Source: Anaerolineae bacterium (GTDB lineage Bacteria; Chloroflexota; Anaerolineae; Anaerolineales; Villigracilaceae). Taken from it: DNA of 48,686 nt. The first letter of the stretch is position 1. The number at the start of each line of letters is the position of its first letter. The stretch covers positions 1 through 48,686 of the forward strand of contig JASJYH010000009.1 of NCBI GenBank assembly GCA_030123675.1. The letters are read 5' to 3'. This document shows positions 43,040 through 48,686 of the stretch, one piece after another. The position numbers and the translations under genes are program-made. Below the pieces are notes generated by a model. The model was given only the letters and a program-made list of their open reading frames with translations. It was not told where the DNA came from and searched no databases.

Positions 43040-45082
43040 CTATTTATTATTTGTAAAATCAACATATTTTGATCCAGCCAGTCCATAATCATAGGGCTCA
43101 CCAACAACCTCAATGGCCTGATCATAGTTATGGACGGGCATTGGGGAAGGCACCAGCCACTCCGGCGAGCGTGAATTCCACAAGTTCCCCTCGGCTTTTT
43201 CACCATGATTCATACTATGAAAAAGGTTATAAAGAAAGATGGCAACCGATATAAAGATCAGGTACCCAGCAATTGTAGTGATCAAATGTGTTAGGTCAAA
43301 TCCAAGCATCGCATCATAATCCGCAATTCTTCGGCGCATTCCCAACAGACCTACCCGCATCATAGCAAATGTCATAACCAAGAATGAGGGTGTCATAATC
43401 CAGAAATGCAGCTTACCCAATTTCTCACTCATTCTACGGCCTGTCGCTTTGGGAAACCAGAAGTAGATAGCCGCAAAAAATGGGAATACATATCCGCCAA
43501 ATATTGTGCCATGGAAATGCCCCACGATAAAATAGGTGTCATGTAGGTGCAAATCCGTAGAGACGGTAGCACTTGGAGGCCCGGTTAGACCCCCTATCAA
43601 AAAGACTATGATACCTCCCAATACGAAGAGCATTGGTGTGGGTGTTGAAATTTTTCCCTTCCACAACGTCGCCACCCACGAGAAAAATTTTACTCCAGTC
43701 GGAATCGAAACCAACAATGTGCTATACATGAATGGTACCCGCAGATATTCATTCAGACCGGATGCGAACATATGATGTGCCCAGACCAGGAAACCGATCA
43801 ATGCTATCCCAAGAGAGGACATTGCAACCCACCTATATCCATACAACGGCTTGCGCACAAAAACTGGCAGAAGTTCGGATATAATACCCAATCCCGGTAA
43901 AACGAATACATAAACAGCTGGGTGAGAATAAAACCAAAACAAGTGCTGATAGAGTACTGGGTTGCCGCCTCGTGTCCCGTCAAAGAAACCCATGTCAAAC
44001 AGACGTTGGAACATCACCAATTGAAAAGAGAGACCAATTAGTTGGGTAGCGGTCAACGAGATAATGGAGGTTGCAATCGCAGCCCACACAAAGATGGGCA
44101 AGCGGAATGGGGTCATGCCTTTGGCGCGCAAGCGCACGACGGTAGCAATTAAATTAAGGCCTCCAAGTATAGAAGACCAACCTACCATGTAGACACCCAA
44201 AAAGAACATTTGGATACCAAGTGGTGAGCGCGTGGAAAGCGGAGGATAACCAGTCCAGCCAGTATCAAATCCACCCAAAAATAGCGCGGAAAGCAACAAT
44301 AAAGCACCGGGGACTGCAATCCAAAAGGAGAAAGCGTTCAAGCGTGGAAAAGCCATATCTTTCGCACCTATGAGCATTGGAGCCAGGTAGTTAATCATGC
44401 CTGCAACTCCAAGCAAGATCCCAGCGATCATCACCATGCCATGTAAGCTCATTAAGGTGTTGTAAAATTGCAGCCCATTCTGGTCAAAGGCCTTGAATGT
44501 GGTTGTAAGAAATTGCAATCGGGAGGCAGCTAGTTCCGTGCGAAAGATCATCGCAAATGTGCCACCTACTCCCATAAGAAACAGGGAAGTGACAGTATAT
44601 TGAATTCCAATTATCTTGTGATCCAGTGAGACACCGAAATATTTTATAAACCCCTCAGGGTCTTGATGATGTTCAGGAGTTGACTCACCCTTGGCCCACT
44701 TGTACCAATCTGCGAAAGCGCCCACACCACTAAGGAATGAAAGAGTCCCGACTAGCCCTCCGAACACCCAAGCGGGTTCTGTAAAGAAAAAACTACCAAA
44801 GGTTTCCAAACCCATAAATGCTCGGATAGCAGTAACGAAGCCGGCCCCGACAAAGGTACCGATGATTTGATAAACAAGTCCTTTTGTTATTCCCCGGTAA
44901 CCTATCAGGCCAAAGAAAAATGCCGTCGCAGAGCCAAGAAGTGAGAACACGCCGCTTATTGGAGCAACAAAGTCAACCGTGCCTCCTATCAATGCATCTA
45001 ACCCTACTCCTAGGGCGTAGCCTACAAATCCTCCCATTAATAACAATAACAAGGCGCGCCAAATGGGTTTCAATTTATTCAT
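43040..45082 (-). CDS. coxA: Cytochrome c oxidase subunit I (A2-type), N-terminally extended
   Basis: A 680-residue heme-copper oxidase subunit I. All metal ligands are present: heme a H214 and H524, heme a3 H522, CuB H387, H436 and H437, with the cross-linking Tyr391 (HPAVY). The motif is FWFYSHPAVY, i.e. Tyr-Ser in place of the D-channel Glu, which marks subfamily A2 (as in Thermus caa3). The K-channel Lys is kept (K465 in IPTGVKFF). Helix X reads VGHFHGTIFGG instead of the common AHFHYV. The first 150 or so residues, before the canonical start SLDHKIIGIQY, are an extension with four hydrophobic segments. GGTGGAG precedes the ATG; coxB lies 15 nt upstream. Confidence 0.95.
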   Translation of the reverse strand: MNKLKPIWRALLLLLMGGFVGYALGVGLDALIGGTVDFVAPISGVFSLLGSATAFFFGLIGYRGITKGLVYQIIGTFVGAGFVTAIRAFMGLETFGSFFFTEPAWVFGGLVGTLSFLSGVGAFADWYKWAKGESTPEHHQDPEGFIKYFGVSLDHKIIGIQYTVTSLFLMGVGGTFAMIFRTELAASRLQFLTTTFKAFDQNGLQFYNTLMSLHGMVMIAGILLGVAGMINYLAPMLIGAKDMAFPRLNAFSFWIAVPGALLLLSALFLGGFDTGWTGYPPLSTRSPLGIQMFFLGVYMVGWSSILGGLNLIATVVRLRAKGMTPFRLPIFVWAAIATSIISLTATQLIGLSFQLVMFQRLFDMGFFDGTRGGNPVLYQHLFWFYSHPAVYVFVLPGLGIISELLPVFVRKPLYGYRWVAMSSLGIALIGFLVWAHHMFASGLNEYLRVPFMYSTLLVSIPTGVKFFSWVATLWKGKISTPTPMLFVLGGIIVFLIGGLTGPPSATVSTDLHLHDTYFIVGHFHGTIFGGYVFPFFAAIYFWFPKATGRRMSEKLGKLHFWIMTPSFLVMTFAMMRVGLLGMRRRIADYDAMLGFDLTHLITTIAGYLIFISVAIFLYNLFHSMNHGEKAEGNLWNSRSPEWLVPSPMPVHNYDQAIEVVGEPYDYGLAGSKYVDFTNNK

Positions 45083-45097
45083 AAGGTACTACTCCAC

Positions 45098-46117
45098 CTA
45101 TTTCAAAGTCTTAATATAAGCAATGATGTCTGCTATCTGATCCTCATTCAATTGCTCCATTGAGGGCATTAGGGTTGTTTCATATCCTGCTACAATTTTT
45201 TCTCCTGGAAGCAGAATAGATTCTGCTAAGTACTCCTCATCGGCATTCGCTGTGGTGCCATCGGTAAGCTCTACGCTGGATCCAAATAATTTAAACCATG
45301 TTGGTGCAATCGATTGTGACCCATCTATGGAATGACAGCCAAGACAACCGTTTTGGGCGCTTAAAGCCTCCCCGCGCCCTTCCGGTGTTTGGTCAGTAGC
45401 TGCGGCTATATTTTGAAGCTCTGCAACCCATTCATCAAAATCCTCCTGGGAAACAACATGTACAGAAGAAAACATATATGCATGTGAGGCACCGCATAAT
45501 TCTGCACAGACCACCCGATAAGGTTCACCTGGGGGAGTTAGTAAGATGGGTGTAATCCGAAGTTCGGTTACCCGGCCGGGCACAATATCTTGTTTAACCC
45601 GAAACTCCGGCACCCAGAAGGAGTGGATGACATCCCTGGATTCCATCTTTAATACAAATTGTTTATTAACCGGAACATAAAAATCTTTAGATTTAATACC
45701 AAAGGCTGGATATTCAAATGAAAAAGAAAATTGCTGGGCAAGTACCTTTATTTCCAGGGCTTGAGGGTTAACGCGGCTTATCTCTGCGAGCGAATATGTT
45801 CCAAGATATGCAAATATTACTACTACGATAAGGGGAATAACCGTCCAAGTGATTTCCAATTTTGTATTCCCAACCATGTGCTCACCTTCACTCGTATCCC
45901 CTTTTTTGCGCCTGAAGACAATCAGACTGTAAAAAAGTGGGACTAAAATAAGGGCAAATAGAAATGAGATGGCAATAGCATTCAGGTTCAACAACCAGTC
46001 AATCGAAATCGCCTCGGCGCTAGCCTGGGTAGGTAACAATTCAGCCGCATCCAGCCCTATATAAGTAAGGGAAGCAACCACAAGGATTAAAATCCCCACA
46101 ATCACAAAATGTCGCAT
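45098..46117 (-). CDS. coxB: Cytochrome c oxidase subunit II with C-terminal cytochrome c (caa3 type)
   Basis: A 339-residue protein. An N-terminal hydrophobic segment (signal or extra membrane helix), two subunit II helices (about 45-68 and 90-110), the CuA domain with H165, C204, E206, C208, H212 and M215 (CAELCGASHAYM), then a C-terminal cytochrome c domain with CLGCH (258-262) and candidate axial Met in TLMPSM (317/320). The fused cytochrome defines a caa3 oxidase. The aromatic patch before the CuA site, normally QWxWxFEY, reads QQFSFSFEY, lacking the Trp used for electron entry. GGGAG precedes the ATG. First gene of the oxidase operon. Confidence 0.95.
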   Translation of the reverse strand: MRHFVIVGILILVVASLTYIGLDAAELLPTQASAEAISIDWLLNLNAIAISFLFALILVPLFYSLIVFRRKKGDTSEGEHMVGNTKLEITWTVIPLIVVVIFAYLGTYSLAEISRVNPQALEIKVLAQQFSFSFEYPAFGIKSKDFYVPVNKQFVLKMESRDVIHSFWVPEFRVKQDIVPGRVTELRITPILLTPPGEPYRVVCAELCGASHAYMFSSVHVVSQEDFDEWVAELQNIAAATDQTPEGRGEALSAQNGCLGCHSIDGSQSIAPTWFKLFGSSVELTDGTTANADEEYLAESILLPGEKIVAGYETTLMPSMEQLNEDQIADIIAYIKTLK

Positions 46118-46305
46118 ACATTTTCTCCCAGAATAGGCTGTGGAATTGTTCGTCCCAACTTTTTGTAACAGGTATCCATGGCTATAATTATGTACTTCTT
46201 TTCATCCCATTAGCACTGATCTATCGTCTTCTTTTCCAAACTCGACAAATCAAAGACCATAAATATATTCATTAAATAAACAAACGGGGTATTTTACCAG
46301 ATGTT

Positions 46306-46770
46306 CTAATTATGTTCCAAAATCGATAACAGCTCGGTACTATGCTCAGTTGGTTTAACATTTTTAAACACACGGTCGATAACACCTGAAGGGTCGATCA
46401 AGAATGTTGTGCGTACAACACCCATTGATTCACGCCCGAAGATTTTTTTCGAAGCCCAAACACCATATAATTCGCAAACCTTATGCTCTTCATCTGCCAG
46501 TAAGGAAAATGGCAGATGAAATTTTGACTTAAATTTGACATGCGATTCAATAGAATCTGGGCTGACGCCCAAAATGACAACATCGGATTGCTCATATGTC
46601 GAATAATCATCCCGAAAATTGCAGGCTTCGGTAGTACATCCGGGCGTATCATCTTTGGGATAGAAATAGAGAATCACACGCTTTCCAAGAAAATCAGATA
46701 ATTTCCGAATGGAACCCGTTTCATCCTGCAGTGCAAATTTAGGCGCGGGAATCCCGCTTTCAATTGGCAT
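46306..46770 (-). CDS. bcp: Thioredoxin-dependent thiol peroxidase (Bcp/PrxQ)
   Basis: A 154-residue peroxiredoxin of the Bcp/PrxQ type: peroxidatic C45 and nearby resolving C50 in DDTPGCTTEACNF, FYPKDDTPG, and VVRTTFLIDPSGVI. It reduces peroxides with thioredoxin in the cytosol. An upstream TTG is in frame, but the ATG at 46770 is preferred because GGAGG (46776-46780) precedes it. A TGATATAAT element (minus, 46794-46786) lies very close upstream and could be a promoter, though its expected start point would cut into the ribosome site. Confidence 0.95.
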   Translation of the reverse strand: MPIESGIPAPKFALQDETGSIRKLSDFLGKRVILYFYPKDDTPGCTTEACNFRDDYSTYEQSDVVILGVSPDSIESHVKFKSKFHLPFSLLADEEHKVCELYGVWASKKIFGRESMGVVRTTFLIDPSGVIDRVFKNVKPTEHSTELLSILEHN

Positions 46771-46848
46771 AATCACCTCCAAATAATTATATCAAGCATC
46801 AAAAAACTGGGTAATCACCCGGCAAAATTAATATTGAGTATATTGTAT

Positions 46849-47214
46849 CTATAATATTTTCGCGTTTTTCATGGCCTCTTCCAAGGCATCCAATGTTGCA
46901 GGTTTAATCAATATAGCAGTCGCACCGCCTTTCATTACCCGTTCTTTAGTTTCCGGCTGATCGTCAGATGTGATAACAATCACAGGCACTGGAACTAGCC
47001 TGGGCTCTCGGCGTAAGAAGGATAGAATTTCCAAACCATCCACACCGGGCATGTTGATGTCCAGTAAGATTAATTTTGGTGTGAGGGTTTGTAAGAGCTC
47101 AAGTGCCGGGCTGGAGCCATACGATACTCTGGTTTCCACGCCCAGTACATCTAGCATTTGATGCAATGCATCCGCAGTTTGTCTGTTGTCATCGATAATA
47201 AGGGCCGTAGACAT
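46849..47214 (-). CDS. Single-domain response regulator
   Basis: A 121-residue CheY-like receiver with D8/D9, phosphoacceptor D52 (LILLDINMPGVDG), ITSDD and K104 (AILIKPA). No output domain. It starts 3 nt after the MoeA/PBP fusion gene, so the two are cotranscribed and possibly linked in function. It is intact, unlike the similar receiver gene at 3956-4333. Confidence 0.92.
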   Translation of the reverse strand: MSTALIIDDNRQTADALHQMLDVLGVETRVSYGSSPALELLQTLTPKLILLDINMPGVDGLEILSFLRREPRLVPVPVIVITSDDQPETKERVMKGGATAILIKPATLDALEEAMKNAKIL

Positions 47215-47217
47215 TCG

Positions 47218-48686
47218 TCAATCCTCCAGGACCAAGTTTCCCATAACGGTTACATCGTACCCAGGCAATGCTGCAACTGCTGCTCTAAATTCCTGATTTT
47301 CTAGTACAGCGAAAAGTGGTTTGAGCAATTCACTTTTAGCGTATTCCATTGGGATAACCAGGTCATAACGTTCTTGATAGAGCGGAACAAAGTCCAACTC
47401 AAGCGCTTGAGCCGCGGCAGCAATCCCCATTCCACAATCAACTCTATCAGAAGCAACTGCCGCAGCAACACCCAGATGCGTATATTCTTCCTGAGCGTAG
47501 CCAATTATACTATCACTAGAGATTCCCAATAGGTTGAGTTGATAATCCAATAAAACGCGTGTACCGGCACCCCGCTGACGGTTAATAAAGCGGACTGATG
47601 ACGCCTCGGACCGGGCCCCCGGCCTGCTGAGGTCTTCTAAGCTTTTAATTCCCTTTGGATTTCCGCGACTCACCAACAACCCTTGCTCGCGACCTACCAA
47701 CGTCACCACCCTGACCGGCACATCTGGGAGATACCGGCGGATATAAGATACGTTATATTCCCCTGTCTCGGGGTCAAGTAGATGAGAGCCAGCCAGATGG
47801 GCCTCACCACGGCTTAAAGCGACCAAGCCGCCTTGTGAGCCAACATTTGCTGAAGTCAGCCGGCGATCATGGGCTGCCAAAAACTGTGCGATCAGGTCAA
47901 GGGTCATGTCATGCGAACCGATACAAAATATTGTTTTATCGAGCTCTGCTCGTGGGCGATACAGCCGAACCTGGACTTGATCCCCTACTTCAGCACCTTG
48001 AGTGCCACTCGGCATCAAAACCAAACCATCAGCCCGCACAAGCGATGTGATCACACCTGCTCCACGTGAGAGCGGGGCGGCCAGTAACTTTTGGCCAACT
48101 TGGCCGACAGCCACACGCACAAAATCGTCATCGCCACCAGGGGATGTGATCTTGCGAGACAAGGTTGCTGTTTCAATCGGCAACTCATTGGGTCGCCGCC
48201 CAAGCCATTTGGCAATCATGGGCTCGACGAAGATATCAACGGTTAATGCGGCAGAGACGGGGTAACCAGGCACACCTATGATCGGTATGTCACTGCGAGG
48301 AGCCTGTGAGGCAGGCGACGTGGCAGTCTCCAGTTTCGAGGAGATTGCTTCGCCATTTTTATCGGCTCGCAATGAGACTGTGCCTAATATCACCGGATGC
48401 CCGGGCCGAACAGCCACGCCATGCACAAGTAATTGGCCCAGCTTCTCGACCACTTTGGATGAAAAATCTTCTGCGCCGGCAGATGAACCAGCATTGAGCA
48501 GCACCAAATCGTGATCGTCGGCGGCCGCCAAAACAGAGTCGCAAATCTCGTCAAAATCATCCTTGAGGGTAGGTAAACGGGTTGGTTCGGCACCCATCGT
48601 AATAACCTGGGCTGCCAAGACGAGCGAATTGTATTCAAGAATATCGCCCGGTTTCAGTTTGGAACCAATCGGGACAAGCTCCGATC
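47218..48686 (-). CDS. MoeA-like molybdopterin protein fused to a PBP-like domain (partial)
   Basis: The frame runs off the right edge; the 5' part lies outside. The visible 489 or so codons begin inside the MoeA domain with LVPIGSKLKPGDILEYNSLV and continue with NAGSSAGAEDFSS, VAVRPGHPVILG and GVPGYPVSA, the MoeA molybdotransferase motifs, then the MoeA C-terminal domain IV. From about 48000 leftward follows a PBP-like (PF12727, ModE/LysR-substrate-type) domain: IGSHDMTLDLIAQFL, ASSVRFINRQRGAGTRVLLD, and AAAVASDRVDCGMGIAAAA. The fusion is known in archaea and Chloroflexota; the second domain is thought to sense or bind a molybdate-related ligand. Followed at once by a response regulator gene. 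Confidence 0.9.
   Translation of the reverse strand, partial: SELVPIGSKLKPGDILEYNSLVLAAQVITMGAEPTRLPTLKDDFDEICDSVLAAADDHDLVLLNAGSSAGAEDFSSKVVEKLGQLLVHGVAVRPGHPVILGTVSLRADKNGEAISSKLETATSPASQAPRSDIPIIGVPGYPVSAALTVDIFVEPMIAKWLGRRPNELPIETATLSRKITSPGGDDDFVRVAVGQVGQKLLAAPLSRGAGVITSLVRADGLVLMPSGTQGAEVGDQVQVRLYRPRAELDKTIFCIGSHDMTLDLIAQFLAAHDRRLTSANVGSQGGLVALSRGEAHLAGSHLLDPETGEYNVSYIRRYLPDVPVRVVTLVGREQGLLVSRGNPKGIKSLEDLSRPGARSEASSVRFINRQRGAGTRVLLDYQLNLLGISSDSIIGYAQEEYTHLGVAAAVASDRVDCGMGIAAAAQALELDFVPLYQERYDLVIPMEYAKSELLKPLFAVLENQEFRAAVAALPGYDVTVMGNLVLED

Overview
The window looks like chromosomal DNA from a free-living, aerobic or facultatively aerobic bacterium of the Chloroflexota, most likely class Anaerolineae. 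This is an inference from gene content: a Tad/Flp pilus locus with a receiver-containing TadZ, a MoeA fused to a periplasmic-binding-like domain, a two-domain GNAT protein of a kind I associate with this group, a DegS/DegU-like pair, a caa3 oxidase with SURF1 and Sco, and many GT-C-like membrane proteins. No rRNA, tRNA, CRISPR array, prophage or insertion sequence was found. Nearly all large reading frames are intact.

Layout. 0-2.2 kb: an AT-rich GT-C-like membrane protein and a SAM methyltransferase. 2.2-5.5 kb: a gene-poor stretch, then an eroded minus-strand operon in which all three genes (GNAT acetyltransferase, single-domain response regulator, M20 peptidase) are broken by in-frame TAG codons or frameshifts. 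5.6-14.2 kb: plus-strand genes for a giant GAF/8xPAS/GGDEF diguanylate cyclase, an 8-oxoguanine deaminase-like amidohydrolase, a luciferase-like flavin oxidoreductase, a HAD-IIA phosphatase and MsrB. 14.3-17.8 kb: a DUF429 protein, a TlpA-like thioredoxin with a divergent Lgt-like membrane protein, ribosome hibernation factor HPF, and ComF. 17.9-25.5 kb: Tad pilus assembly genes (cpaB, cpaE/tadZ, cpaF/tadA, tadB, tadC) preceded by a response regulator and a soluble coiled-coil histidine kinase. 25.6-29.9 kb: three tightly packed GT-C-like membrane proteins. 30-31.8 kb: AT-rich, gene-poor DNA with a lipoprotein and orphan ORFs. 31.8-35.6 kb: a GldA/GldF/GldG-like ABC operon plus a DUF4340 protein behind a strong sigma-70 promoter and a terminator-like leader hairpin. 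35.7-36.9 kb: the primary sigma factor with its own promoter and terminator. 37-40.1 kb: two more large GT-C-like proteins. 40.2-46.1 kb: a minus-strand terminal oxidase operon (coxB with cytochrome c, coxA, a fused subunit IV-III, sco, a cupredoxin-like membrane protein, surf1). 46.3-48.7 kb: Bcp peroxiredoxin, a response regulator and the C-terminal part of the MoeA/PBP fusion, which runs off the right edge.

How it fits together. The oxidase operon holds the subunits plus CuA/heme assembly functions (Sco, SURF1) and one unassigned membrane cupredoxin-like protein that may be a further assembly factor. TlpA, MsrB and Bcp are thiol or oxidative-stress functions that suit an aerobic lifestyle. 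The Tad genes, the DegS/DegU-like pair, the c-di-GMP synthase and the surface-glycan-like GT-C proteins suggest a surface-attached or gliding lifestyle; this is inference only.

The most unusual items are the locally decaying three-gene operon, the oxidase peculiarities (IV-III fusion, long N-terminal extension of subunit I, altered aromatic motif in subunit II), the Lgt-like protein without the signature Arg/His, the duplicated PAS array, and three candidate RNA or transcription-start features (before the ABC operon, before hpf, and at the HAD gene).
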